NCBI RefSeq assembly: GCF_042453785.1
Contig: NC_091670.1
Coordinates: 36,467,501 to 36,531,500 of the forward strand
Source: Malus domestica
Taxonomy: Eukaryota > Streptophyta > Magnoliopsida > Rosales > Rosaceae
Length of the DNA: 64,000 nt
Direction of reading: 5' to 3'
Shown here: positions 23,067 through 36,686 of the stretch, piece after piece
Layout: each line of letters begins with the position of its first letter
Numbering within the stretch: the stretch's first letter is position 1
Notes under the pieces: generated by a model
Seen by the model: the letters and a program-made list of their open reading frames with translations, nothing else
Databases searched by the model: none
Told to the model about the DNA's origin: nothing
Position numbers and translations under genes: made by a program

Positions 23067-24030
23067 CGAAATTAAAGTAGTCAAGTGTACTATAATTTTC
23101 ACCAACCACTTCCCCTTTTTTTCTGCCCACTCACAGATGACATGGGGAATGGGAGTCCATTTTTCACTGCACAGTGTTTTAAATCTTAATTTTTTCCGCC
23201 AATTTTTTAACATTTGCTAATTTTATCTGGAACACCCAACTTTTTCCAAATATATTTTAATCCCCACATGGCTGTGGTGTGGCCATAGCTTTTACCAAAT
23301 TCTTAGCTCAGCAAACAGCACAGTTTCTCAGTTACTCACTCTCTCACTCCATCACTTTTGTGCTGTATTTTTGGTGCCTTGCGAGCCTGCCTCTGAGCAT
23401 CTTCTGCCATAATAATAAAACCCTAGAAATGCTTTACAGTTTCCCTTTCAGTTTTGTGACCCCCCAGATCTGAGACATTGTCCAGGTGATTTTTTAATTT
23501 ATTGTCCTTGTCTCTCTATCTCTCTTCATTTATTTCGTCTCAATCTTTTTACTGTTTGTTTGCATTAGTCCTTCTGAGTTCACATTTGTTGTTTTTGAGC
23601 CTTTTTCTCGAAAGGGTTTGGCTTAAATCGAACTGGGTTTTGCTAAACAGTCTACATTTTGTGGTAGATCCAAGTATGGTCCTTTGTTTACAAGGACAGG
23701 GGTTTTGGTCCTGAAAAAAGCTTCAATCTTTATCAAGTTCTGGACTTGTAAGTACCTCCGGCTTTTATTTTATGAATTGGGTTTTCCATTTTTTCCACAT
23801 GGAGTTTTACTTGAATTGAATTACCTTTTAGTTGGTGAAAAATTGAGGTGAGGAGTGAAGTTGAAGTTTTTAGCTTAGTTGAGTAAAGGGTGTGAATTTT
23901 TACAAAACTGCACTTTTTTCTTTTATTTTCTTTCTGCATTTTCTTGGAAACCAAACATAAACTTATTCGGTTTTGTTAACTGTTGGTGGAATGTAGCTTT
24001 TGGTTTTGAACGCATTTGTGGTGAACCAAA

Positions 24031-27000
24031 ATGGAGGACAATTTAGTGCCTGCGGGCGAAGACACAGTTGAAAAGGTCCCAATTCCAAAGAAGCAGTCCT
24101 CTGTTTGTTCATCAGAAACTGCAAAAAGTGTTTCCAAAAAGGTGAAACCTGGTGGTGCAGTGACATCGAAGATCTCGGTTCCAACTAGTTCCATTAGACC
24201 GAAAGTAGACCCGAAAAGTGGTTTGGATCCTAATTTAAGTGTCACCAAGCCAAGTGCAACTGGCTCTACCCGGAGTTTGAATTCAGTCCCTGTAAGGCGC
24301 AACAGCACTGGAGGTTTGCCTCAGAAGCCATCAGTCTCCGCCGCAAGAATGCAAAACAATACTACTACGGCTGCAGTTAAAAAGACTCCGGACGCTGTAA
24401 GGCGGTCTCTCCCAGAGCTTAGAAGAAGTTCAGTGCCTTCAGCTGCTACTGCTAAATCTTTGACTAGAACCAGCGTTTCAGAGGTTAGAAAGTCGGTTTC
24501 AGGATCGCCATTGGACCGGAGCCTGAATAAATCAACTGGATCTAATGTGAGTGTAACTAAACAAGAGACTATCAGGAAGCCTGCTGTGAGGCCAGTATTG
24601 TCCACTTCTTCTTCATCTTCAAGAAGGCCGACTTCCTCATTGGACAGTAGTGCTAGCAGTGGTGTCAGGAAGTCGGTCTCAAAGCTTTCTTCCCCATCAG
24701 CTCGATCACCTGCAGTTACTAGTGGGCTGAGAACTTTGTCCTCTTCTCTTGATAGAAATTCCAGTTTATCTGGACGTAGGAAAACAGCAACTCCTGAACA
24801 CCGGGATTCTCGGTTCATTGTACTTCCACAAGTGGAAATCAAAGCCGGTGATGATCTGGTAAGCATCATTCCTCTTGAATTTCACATACGCTTCATTGGA
24901 TACTTTATTTGATTTGCATCTGTGTGTGTCATGGTGTTGAAGATGACTACTTGTGAAATATTATCATATCACAGGTGACAGACAGTCCTTTCATTCTGTA
25001 CTTATTACTGCCTTATTTTACTTTTTGTGCCAGAGGTTAGATCTTAGGGGTCACAGAGTTCGTAGCCTCAAGGCTAGCGGGTTGAACTTGTCGCCAAATT
25101 TAGAGGTAAACTGATTTCTTATTATACGATTAGCATTTAAGAGAATTTTGCGATCTGCCTAACTAGATACCTTGCAAGCGATTATAATTCTTCCTTTAAA
25201 TAACACTCTTTTTGGCAGTTTGTTTATCTTAGAGACAATCTCTTGTCTACGTTGGAGGGAGTGGAAATATTGACACGAGTAAAGGTTGGTTAATAGGACT
25301 CAAATGTTTCCATCCACATGTTCAAATTATTTGCCAAGCAACTATTTATTACTATGCACGCAATAAGCATGTAAACAATGTCTGCAGATTTGAAAATAAA
25401 TAGCTTAATAATGATTGATAGTACTTCCTTATTTCCAGGTTCTGGATTTGAGCTTCAATGATTTCAAAGGGCCTGGATTTGAACCTCTTGAAAATTGCAA
25501 AGTCTTACAGGTTTGTGTTTCATATATGTTTCATATATATACATATATTCATCTTTCTGGTAGAATGCAGTTATCCATGTAATAGGGTTCTTAAATTTTG
25601 ATCTGTGCAGCAACTTTATCTTGCTGGAAACCAAATCACATCACTTGCAAGCCTCCCTCAGCTCCCTAATTTGGAGGTAAGGATTAATGAATTGTTTTGC
25701 GTTGCTGATGTGCAATGCCAGTTTTCAATTTGTTATAACCTCCCGAGTTGGTCCCTGGGGGTAATAATTTTGATGTTTCTGACTTTTGTTTGTTTTTCCT
25801 TGTATAGTTTCTCTCTGTCGCTCAAAATAAGTTGAAGTCTCTTACAATGGCAAGCCAACCTAGATTACAGGTTTGTTGTTGTTGTAGTAGCTTGCAACTT
25901 GTGGCTTCTTTTCCCCACTCCTAGTGTTTGAAATACTTATTATTTCAATCACTTCAAAATTTCAAACAGGTATTAGCTGCCAGCAAAAACAAAATTTCAA
26001 CTCTAAAGGGTTTCCCCTACTTACCAGTCCTTGAGGTTAGTTTCAAAATACCTACATTTACCCCAAGTTCTCTTCTGTGGGTCTTTATCTTTAACAATGT
26101 AGCTGAACATCTGGCACATTTAACGTCAAATACTATAGACTAGCTGTGGTGATTGTATTGGTGAAATTCAGTGTGATTGACATCAAGCATGTCAATGAAA
26201 GGGATTGATGCATCAATTAATTAATTCATTTGACCCAGGTGTGTAAACTCACATACTCATACTTTCTTGTTTTGTGCCACAGCATTTACGAGTGGAGGAG
26301 AATCCCATTCTTAAAATGCCTCACTTAGAAGCAGCTTCCATTTTGCTTGTTGGCCCTACCTTAAAAAAGTTCAATGATAGAGGTATCTTGTAGAATGATT
26401 GTGATTTGGTTTCTGCATCTCTACTATGTTTACCTGTTTCCTGCTCTTACTTTTCTTTCCCTCCCCCCCCCCCTTTTTTTCTGTGTATATCTATAATTTT
26501 GTGTTTGTATATCACTAGTTTTATTTTCCAATAGTGTGTTCTTACGAGTTAATGTGAAAATTTTGCCAGATCTTTCCCGAGAAGAGCTTACAATTGCAAA
26601 GCGCTATCCTGCACACACCTCTTTGTGCATTAGAGATGGTTGGGAGTTTTGCCGTCCAGACCATGCAGCAGGTGTGTAATTTGATTCTTTCGTTCTTTTA
26701 TGTTGCAAAATTCAGTTCTCGTGAAATCTTTGGTGCAGAGCTTATGTTTGGTTTTGAAAGGACAAGTTGCTGTTGGAACTTGGAAGTAAAGGGTTTGAAT
26801 GGACACCTTACTGTCTTGCATAATTCCTTTTGGAGAGACATGTTGTTTTTGATAAAGGGACTGCAAATCTGATGGTTTATCGTGTGTTTTGCTTCATAGG
26901 ATAATAATGTATTGAAATGCATGAACAAAGTTCACAATAAGCTGCATTTATATGCCCTTCAAATGAACTTACCAAATTTATATGTATATGTCTGGAGATA

Positions 27001-30000
27001 TGTGTGTTTATGGATAGTTATATTCTATGATTGGCATGCTGCTGTATTTTAGTTTTCATTTTTGTCTGTTGTCAGGAAATATTAGGATGTTTAACCTTGT
27101 TTTGCAGTTGTAGTTGATAGTTTAGTTAAACTAATGAAATTTTGTTTCTTGAACAGACTCAACTTTTCGTTTCCTTGTTGAGCAATGGAAGGATCATTTG
27201 CCTCCTGGCTTCCTGGTCAAGGAGGCCTCTGTTGAGAAACCATTTGAAGAAGATACCTGTCGCTGCCAGTTCACTTTTGTACAAGAGAACACTTTGGCAA
27301 CTGATCCACAATTAATCTTAAAATACCAATGGTTTGTAGGAGAAAGAACTCCTTCAAATTTCACCATTATTCCTGATGCCACTGGAGAGGTAACTGATTC
27401 TTTCAGTAAGTTCAATGTTTTGAAGTTTAGGGCTGCAATTTATTCTTCGTGCAATCTAATTTTGAGCTGATGATGAACATAGGTCTACTGGCCTAAGCAT
27501 GACGATATCGGTAGAATTTTAAAAGTGGAGTGTACTCCCGTATTAGGAGAAATGGAGTATCCTCCTATTTTTGCTATATCTTCTCCAGTTAAACGAGGTA
27601 AATACCAATGGAATAATTTGCCAATATATTTCCGTGTAAAGAAGCATACATTTGCTTATTGGGAAAGTTTTTATACGGTGTAAGGAACTTTTGTCATGCT
27701 ACTGATTATCTTACTGTCTCTCTTGCAAAGGAAGTGGAATCCCAAAGGTTGTGAATCTTGATGTTCGTGGAGATCTGATGGAGGGAAATATTATGAGAGG
27801 CCATGCAGAGGTTGCGTGGTGTGGTGGTACTCCAGGGAAAGGTGTTTCTAGGTGAGAATACCCATTTAAACAATTTACGTACATGTTTACAACGTTACGT
27901 TGACAATGCTGGATATTTTTAGCTTGATATACATTGCTATCCATTCCAAAATAGCTGAAGATTGGGTATATGATAGTCTCATGTGTTCCAACCTCCAGCC
28001 ACCAGTAATTTTATTAACTTTTAATAGTGCAGGAGTGCGTTGCACACGTTGTTGGCCTGTTTCTTAGCTTAAGCTTTGATGTACAATAGTAGTCTAGCAC
28101 ATATCTGCGCAAGTTATTTACATACATATGTTTCTTACAAATATGTGCTTGTCCGCACATTTGTATGTAATGGTACAGAGAAATAACGTAATGCACATAC
28201 ATCTTTCATATTTTTCAGTTGGTTGAGGAGAAAATGGAATAGCAGTCCTGTGGTTATTGCTGGAGCTGAAGATGAGGAGTACAAATTGACTATAGATGAT
28301 ATTGATTCGAGTTTGGTTTTTATGTACACACCAGTGACAGAAGAAGGTGCCAAAGGAGAACCTCATTATAAATACACCGATTTTGTAAAATCAGGTTTGT
28401 AACCCTTCCAACTTTTGCAAAGATCCTGTCCATAACTTTTGTAGCATGACTGTGTCAAGTATACGATTCATTGAGGCTGTTTTTCCCTCTTTTATTCACT
28501 GCGTTTCCTTTTCAGCCCAAAAGATTATGACTGGGGTATTAATTGTTCATGTTTCATGGTGGCAGCCCCTCCATCAGTCAATAATGTACACATTGTTGGA
28601 GATGTTGTTGAAGGCAGTACCATCAGAGGAGTTGGTGATTACTTTGGAGGAAGAGAGGGTCCCAGCAAGTTTGAATGGTTATGTGAGCATAAAGACACTG
28701 GGTTAGTATACTCATTTGTTGTGATGCTCCAAAGGAACTTATATGGCCTTTAGTTATTATGTTCCTTCATGTGGAAGTTCCTCATAGTTTTGTTCCCTTA
28801 ATCTTTTTTTTTCAATTTTGGCGTCTTTTTTTTTCTAATTTCTTTTTTGTTGAAAGTTTGCATACTTGAGCCTCCCTCCTCATATTTCCTCTAATGGCTT
28901 TTCTTGTCAGAGACCTCGTTTTGGTATCAACTGGTACATCTGAGTATACTTTGACTAAGGAAGATGTTGGCCATCACTTGGCTTTTGTGTATATACCTAT
29001 CAATTTTGAAGGTTAATACTTTGACCTTTCCTTTGGGAACATTTTATAAATAGTAACAGTGTGGCTTACTCCTGAATTGGCATTTAACATTGTGTTGGTG
29101 CTTTTCTTTTTTTCAGGTCAAGAAGGGGAATCTGTTTCGATAAGGTCCCATGTTGTGAAGCCAGGTATCTTGAATAATGTCAACAGTCTTGAAGCTAGAT
29201 TTGGTTTACTTTTCTAAGTAAAAAAAAAAAAAAAAAGCATTCTTTAAATTGATGTCATTTTCCTTGTGGAAGTCTTCTGGTTGATTTTGTGGATATCTGT
29301 TGTGATGTATGGTTGGAATTTTAACCTGTTCTATGTTTCTATTTTGGTTTTGTGATGTTGGCATGTTGTCACTGACTTCCTCTTGTTTAATATATTTTTT
29401 TTGCTCTGTCAAATTCCAGCACCTCCAAAGGTAATAGATTTGAAGATAGTTGGTGATCTAAGGGAGAACAGTAAGGTTACTGCAGTCGGTACTGTCACTG
29501 GAGGAACTGAAGGGTCTAGCAGAGTACAGTGGTTTAAAACAAGTTCGTCTACTTTGGATGGTGAGAAAGGTCTTGAATCTTTGAGCACCTCTAAGATTGC
29601 AAAGGTTCGTGATCTCATATTCTTTTAACATACGAATTCAGAAATCCTAATTGAAGGGCTTTCATATATGTGATGCAAATTGTATTGATGATACCTTTGT
29701 TTAGGCGTTTCGCGTACCCTTAGGAGCTGTTGGCTATTACATCGTTGCAAAATTTACTCCTATGACTCTAGACGGTGAATCTGGTGAACCAGCGTATGCT
29801 ATATCAGATAGAGCAGTTGAGAGTAAGTAAATCTTTTATGTGTTTGTGTATTTAATAGTTTTTGGATTTCAAGCTAATATACAGTAATATCAGCCTAATA
29901 CAAGGATTTTGCCACCACTGATATAGAAAGAGTGGTGGAAGGTATATCCTTCCCCACTTATCAATGAAATGTTTGCGGCATTCTACCATAATTATCTTGG

Positions 30001-33000
30001 TGGAAAGTTGGAAACAGAGAATCTTTTTAATATATTCACAAAAATTTCGGTGGAATTCTATATGTGTTTTTTTTTAAACTTTATAAACCCAGCCGTTGAT
30101 TTCCAACGGCTAGATTGAAGGTTGCATCTGTTGCTAACAAGGGAGTTGCTTAATCCTTGTACCACCCATTCTTGATGCGCTAATAGAGGTAGTGGATACC
30201 TGACCGTTATCCTGCTTCTTGCAGCTCTGCCTCCAAGCCTAAATTTCTTATCAATTACCGGTGATTACACCGAAGGTGGAATGTTGACGGCATCATATGG
30301 TTACATTGGTGGTCATGAAGGAAAAAGTATCTATAATTGGTATCTTCATGAGGTATATATACCTTTATCAAATTCAAGACATGATTTAATGCTTGATCTA
30401 TTGGTGGTCTAATACCTTTCTTACATATTTTTAACTGATTTATCTACAAAAATGAGAGAATCTTCAACGTTACACTGGGTCGTATTAGGTTTTTTTTCCC
30501 ATGATGTGCTGTGCAGATTGCTAGGTGATATATAGAGGACCTATGCTTATAGTTACTTGTTTTCCTGGGAATTGACAGGTTGAGGCTGACTGCGGATCTC
30601 TAATACCTGAGGTCACAGGACTTCTTCAGTATCGTATTGCAAAAGATGCAATTGGTAAATTCATTTCATTCCAATGCACACCAGTGCGTGATGATGGGAT
30701 TGTGGGTGAGCCAAGAACATGCATGGGCCAGGAATGTGTTCGCCCTGGTAATTTTGTTCTCTTGTTTCTTGATATATATTGTGCCGATTATTTGCATGTT
30801 TGTTTTGCTAAGTGGACAAAAGAAAAAGCACAGTACATTGATCTTTAGTTGGTTTCAAATGAATATGCATGCCAATGGCATATGCTATAATTTTCATTGT
30901 AGACTTGTGCAAATTATGGTGGATACCTATGCATGCTGATTTATATATTTTGTGCTCGAGTCATTCTTATGAAGCATGCTACTTCTTAATCAGGGAACCC
31001 TAGATTGCTTTCTCTACAAATCGTTGGGAATGCCACTGAAGGAACTACACTTAGTGTGGAAAAAAAATATTGGGGCGGTGAAGAGGGAGATTCAGTTTTC
31101 TACTGGTTCCGGGTAATTTCATTTAACTTTGTTCTGCTAGTAAGTTATCTTCTGTTCTCAATTTGTGAAATTTTGGTTGGCTTCCAGAACCTTGTGTGTG
31201 AGAATTCCTTGTTTACTAGAAATTTACATTTTAATATTACCAGAAAGTCACAATTCCTTGAGAAAACACGTCGTATACGACCTTGTTTGTGGTTGCTTTT
31301 CTCAAGCAATAGAAAATTGCCAACTGGTACAACTTTTGATAAAAGAAATGTGATGCATTGGCAGACTACCTCAGATGGAGCACAAACTGAAATTAGGGGT
31401 GCAAAAGCTGCTTCATACACTCTCTCAATTGATGATATTGGCTTCTTTGTCTCAGTGTCATGTGAGCCTGTCAGAAGTGACTGGGCTCGTGGTCCCACTG
31501 TTCTATCCGAACAAATTGGACCTGTTATACCTGGTAATGAGTTAATTTATTGTTATCTTTATTTATAATGGTAGGATACTAATGAAGGTTTCTAGTTTTT
31601 TTTCTTCCCTTTCTCACTTTGGCTTGTATAGCTGGTTATCAGTAATAATATGGTCATATAAGTTTGATACGCATACCATCAGTTCTGATAAATGCCTATT
31701 CATCTTTCCAGAAGAATAAAATTAAGAAAGAGTGTTTATTATAAACTTGTATTCGGACTGCAGGCCCCCCAACTTGTCGATCTCTGGAGTTTCTTGGTTC
31801 CATGATAGAAGGGCAACGTCTCAGCTTTACTGCTTCTTATAGTGGAGGGTCAGATTTCCTTTTATTCTTTTTGTATTATTGTTTTCTCCTCCTTTGGATA
31901 ATCCTGGAATTTTGGTTTTATGATTGCTCACACAATGGAAGTCCTTGTTTGTGATTCAGGGAGAAAGGAAATTGCTCCCACGAATGGTTTAGAGTGAAGC
32001 GTAATGGTGTCAAGGAGAAGTTGAGTACTCAAGGACACGGTGAGTTCTTTAGAGTAATTACTTGAGACATATTTCACATCCATTTAAATTACAATTTGAA
32101 ATGGCACTTTTTCTCGTGGCAGATTTTGTGGATTTGACCCTTGATGATGTGGGAACATGTGTTGAACTTGTTTACACTCCTATGCGCAAAGATGGGATGA
32201 AAGGAAATTCTAAGAGTATACAATCTGATGTGATTGCTCCTGGTTAGTTAATTTATTTTCAAGAGTTCTGCAGATTCTTTTTGTAGTTTGGATGGTCAAA
32301 TGTTAAATTCGTTTTGGATTATGGTGAATCCATCTTATTCTGTCCATTTCTTTTGTTTTCATTTGCATTAAAGAAAAGATTATTTGATTATTATTAAACC
32401 AACTCAATTTATTGCTTCTTGCAACAGCGGATCCTGAAGGGCTGGAGCTTGTCATTCCCGACTGCTGTGAGGCTGAAAATTTACACCCAAAAAAAAGATA
32501 TTTTGGTGGAGAAGAAGGTGTTGGAGAATACATTTGGTACAGAACAAAGAATAAGCTGCATGGATCTGCATTGCAGGATATATCTAATGTGTGTGAAGAT
32601 TTGGTTATATGTGGTAAAGCATTGTAAGTTCTGATACTGGGAGGTGATTTCTAATGATTCTAAGTCTGTTTTTCCATTTTTGAAAAGATGTATCTTAATG
32701 GTTTGCAAATGTGGCAGAACATACACACCAGTACTTGAAGATGTGGAGGCATATTTAGCCTTGCATTGGCTCCCCACTCGTTCTGATGGCAAATGTGGAC
32801 AGCCACTAGTTGCGATTTGCAACTTTCCAGTTGCACCAGGTACAAACTTAGTTCTGATATTTTCATGCTTGTAGATTCTTTGGTTATCATTCACAGGAGG
32901 ACATACCATTAATGCTGTTTTATTTTTCTGATTGGAAAAATTGATATACACTCCTTCAAGTTCCTTAAATTTCATGTGGTGTTGGATTTTAAGGAAGTTA

Positions 33001-35914
33001 CATACTTGAGAAACTGTTTCAATTTAATTTAGCCAAGAATCGAGACCAACTTTATAGTTAATTGATCAGTTCCATGTTTTGTATCTGCTATATACTATTG
33101 TCGATACATTTCATATGTTATTGTCTAGGTCTTCCAAGGCATTCATATATCCATTTCTTTTGGATCATTGACTGTTTAGTGAAATAATGTTGCAGCTCTT
33201 CCTGTGGTTTCTAATGTTCGTGTGAAGGAGTTGTCACGAAGTGTTTATTCTGGAGAAGGAGAGTATTTTGGTGGATATGAAGGATCGAGCCTGTTTAGCT
33301 GGTATAGAGAAAATAATGAAGGAACTATTGCTCTTATTAATGGAGCCAACTCTAACACTTATGAAGTCACCGATGCAGACTACAACTGCCGTCTATTGTT
33401 TGGGTAAAAGTTCCATCTCGCATTTTAACCTTTCCAACATCTGACAACTTGCATGTCAAATATATTCCTTGTTAGTTATATGTATAGCCTGTGGAGTTTT
33501 ATGGATGAATATGTAGATATCTATATATACACACTAATGAACTTTTTCAAATGCATCTCATAGATACACACCGGTTCGTTCAGATTCGGTGGTTGGAGAA
33601 CTGAAGTTGTCTGAGCCAACTGATATTATTCTTCCAGGTAGAGTCCCATTTGACTGTATCAACACTTCTGGCCTTTGATATATTTGGACTTAAATTTTAA
33701 TATCGTTCGGATATGGCATTACCCTCCAGAGCTTCCAAGACTAGAGATGCTCGCTCTCACTGGAAAGGCAATCGAAGGTGATGTTCTTACAGTTGTTCAA
33801 GTGATCCCAGAGAGTGAGACTCAACAGATTGTTTGGAGCAAGTACAAGAAAGATGTCAGATATCAATGGTATGGTGTTATATTTTAGTAATCACCGGCAT
33901 GATTCCATTCAAATGGGACTACAGTTGGGTCATAGTGGCATGTAACATTTTTTTCTGATAATCAGATGGCTATTTGAATCTTTTAGAAGGTGGCATGCAG
34001 CGGTTTCTAATGTCGTCTAATGTCATAACTTTCAAGTCTCGAGATGCATTCAATTTGTTGAAATTTTCTTATTTCTTGTCTCAAGTTTATTAGCTTGTAC
34101 TATTTCAATTTGTTCATTATATGACACAAAGGGATGCTGCAGGTATTTTTCTTCAAAGGAGGAAGATATGAAAACCTTTGAAATATTACCTGCGCAGCAA
34201 TCTTGCTCCTACAAGATGCGTCTAGAAGATGTTGGGCGCTGTCTAAAATGTGAGTGCATTGTGACTGATGTCTTTGGAAGATCAACTGAGCCTGTATATG
34301 CTGAAACTGGACCTATATTACCAGGTATTCCCTTTCAAACACATCCATTAGTCCTCGGGTTTGGTGATTTTCTTGGGATCCTAAAGCATGTAAACTGGAC
34401 TAGTAAGAAATGCTTTCAAGCCCATTTGATGGATTGAAATGCAAAACGTGTGGAAGTTGCCACGGCTCCATATTTTAGCTTTTAACCGTATTCGTATATG
34501 CCCCTAATTTTTGTTTAATCATATATTTCACTTCTGTTAATCTGTAGGGATCCCTAGGATAGATAAGCTGGAGATTGAAGGGAGGGGTTTCCACACCAAC
34601 TTATACGCTGTACGTGGAATTTATAGCGGAGGGAAGGAAGGCAAAAGTAGAATCCAGTGGCTCAGATCAATGGTTGGGAGTCCTGATCTTATCTCTATAC
34701 CAGGTATAGTTTTTCTTACACGAATCATTTTTCTGTTCAACAATTTGTGGAGCTTTCTGAATTTCGTTTGTGATGGTAAATAGCCTAGCGAATAGCATAT
34801 GATTTATCTTTCCACTGGAATATTGAATGAAAATTTTACTTGCAGGGGAGGTAGGGAGAATGTATGAGTCTAATGTGGACGACGTAGGGTACAGGCTTGT
34901 TGTGGTTTACACTCCTGTAAGAGAGGATGGAGTGGAGGGGCAACCTGTTTCTGCATCAACAGACCCGATTGCAGTTGGTAATTTAGAATCCCGTCTCTCA
35001 CCATTTTTTTTCCTTTTTCTTATTGCTTTTAAGTTGTAATAGACCGACTGTTTGTTTATAAAATTGGCATCGATTTTCATGCAGAACCTGATGTTCTTAA
35101 AGAAGTGAGGCAGAAGCTTGATCTTGGAACTGTGAAATTTGAGGTATGGAAATCGTTAAACTCATTGATATTGTCTTCCATGTGTAGTAAATCCTATAGT
35201 ATCTGTCGCAAAATCCATTTCTAACCACATTTCACTTATTCGGTACAGACATTGTGTGACAAGGACCAATCTACGAAAAAGGTTCGTCAACTGATATCCT
35301 CTTTCTACGATTGTAATTAATCTGTTCCCCATTGGAAACGATTGAAATTTTTTTGTTGTTTTTATTGCAGGCTCCTGCAGTGGGAAGTCTTGAGAGAAGA
35401 ATCCTCGAAGTCAATAGAAAAAGAGTCAAGGTGGTAAAGCCTGGTTCCAAGACTTCCTTCCCAACGACTGAAATTCGTGGAAGTTATGCGCCTCCCTTTC
35501 ACGTAAGTTCACGTCACTAACTTCCTATACACGCCTTCTAAATCCATCTTTGCTTTCCCAGTTGCGCGATGTTTGGAATGTTCAACACATCGAAGAAATT
35601 TCAAACATAGAACTTTAGCGCAGGCTCATTGTTGTCGTTCTAAGCCTAAGATGGCTGGATTTCCTTTCATCTTCCTTCCGGCTTTGAGTTGCATTTCTTA
35701 TGTCCTACAAACTTAAAAAGGTGGAGAGTTTTGTCAGGTGGAGCTGTTCCGAAACGACCAACATCGTCTGAAAATCGTGGTGGACGGCGAGAATGAGGTG
35801 GACTTGATGGTGCAGTCGAGGCACCTGCGGGATGTGACAGTGCTTGTGATCCGAGGGCTCGCTCAGAGATTCAACAGTACATCCCTCAACACCCTCCTCA
35901 AAATCGAGACATAA
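24031..35914 (+). CDS. AIR9: 187-kDa microtubule-associated protein AIR9
   Basis: Plant microtubule-associated protein that marks cortical microtubules, the preprophase band and the cortical division site. I join 37 coding exons to a 1715-residue frame (Arabidopsis 1708): 24031-24858, 25034-25105, 25219-25284, 25439-25510, 25611-25676, 25808-25870, 25970-26035, 26283-26382, 26570-26671, 27157-27389, 27483-27597, 27731-27851, 28219-28394, 28566-28701, 28911-29011, 29117-29164, 29420-29604, 29705-29822, 30225-30352, 30579-30747, 30994-31112, 31365-31533, 31764-31848, 31960-32039, 32123-32242, 32428-32623, 32718-32839, 33196-33403, 33564-33637, 33730-33868, 34143-34324, 34548-34703, 34846-34977, 35085-35143, 35249-35281, 35371-35502, 35738-35914. 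Residues 1-270 are Ser/Lys/Arg-rich (microtubule binding), followed by a run of LRRs, about one per exon, then 11 A9 repeats with the signature YFGGxEG and a C-terminal domain. Confidence 0.95.
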
Positions 35915-36686
35915 ATATATAATGTACGTAATTGTAAGGTGTGCAGTGAGAAAGGGATATTACAATGAGGATTGTGTTGGCATTATTCAATTAGTTAATG
36001 ATATATACACGTTTATTAATCGGTTTTGCGAAATTCTACGGGAAGTATAAATTTATTTTCGTGTAACTTTCATGGCGTCATAAAGGTTCACTAATTTCTT
36101 TCGTACTCTAATTGCCATAGATTTTTCGGAAGTTGACTCAAATGATCGATTTGCAAATCTCAATGGTCTAAATAGAACATTGATGATATATGGATCAAAC
36201 ATTGGCGATATTGATCAAATGCTGAAAAATGATAGTTTCAATAATTGAGATTTCTAAATTGATTATGGTAAAAGGGCGACCTCAAGCCAACAAAACTTCT
36301 CGCTTTGCGAGGATCAGAAGGAATGTTTATTGCTGCGAATGCATTGGCAAATATAGGTCATTCTCAGTTGTGCGTGAAAGTTCGGATGCATTTTGTCCCT
36401 AAAATAGTCTCCCATGCCCGATGTAAACTTTTACCAATTAAAATTAGATTGTCGACGTACCCTCATAAAAATAATTAACCTCTCTAATTGCTTGTAAGAA
36501 AGAAACTAAAAAAAAAAAAAAACTTGGTTACAAAGAAAGGTGTGGTGTGTTAAAAGTACTACTGTAAATCATATTTATAGACATATAATTGTAAATCACA
36601 TTACTAATGAGCAAGCTGATAACAAACTAATACAGAATTAATCACACAAACACAACTAAATCTTGACACATTCAAGAAACCCTTTC
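35915..36686. other. Convergent spacer between AIR9 and CAT1
   Basis: 772 bases between the AIR9 stop and the CAT1 stop, which face each other. It should hold both 3' UTRs. AT-rich with an A run near 36510. No gene or mobile element recognised. Confidence 0.5.

Larger units (their letters stand above)
21778..24030. other. Divergent ACD11/AIR9 promoter region
   Basis: 2.25 kb between the two start codons. It contains two MITEs (22223-22453 and 22885-23066). The AIR9 leader probably begins in the CT-rich stretch after about 23330. A 5' UTR intron is plausible, from CCAG|GTGATT near 23486 to TGTAG|CTTTT near 23997. No protein gene seen. Confidence 0.5.
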
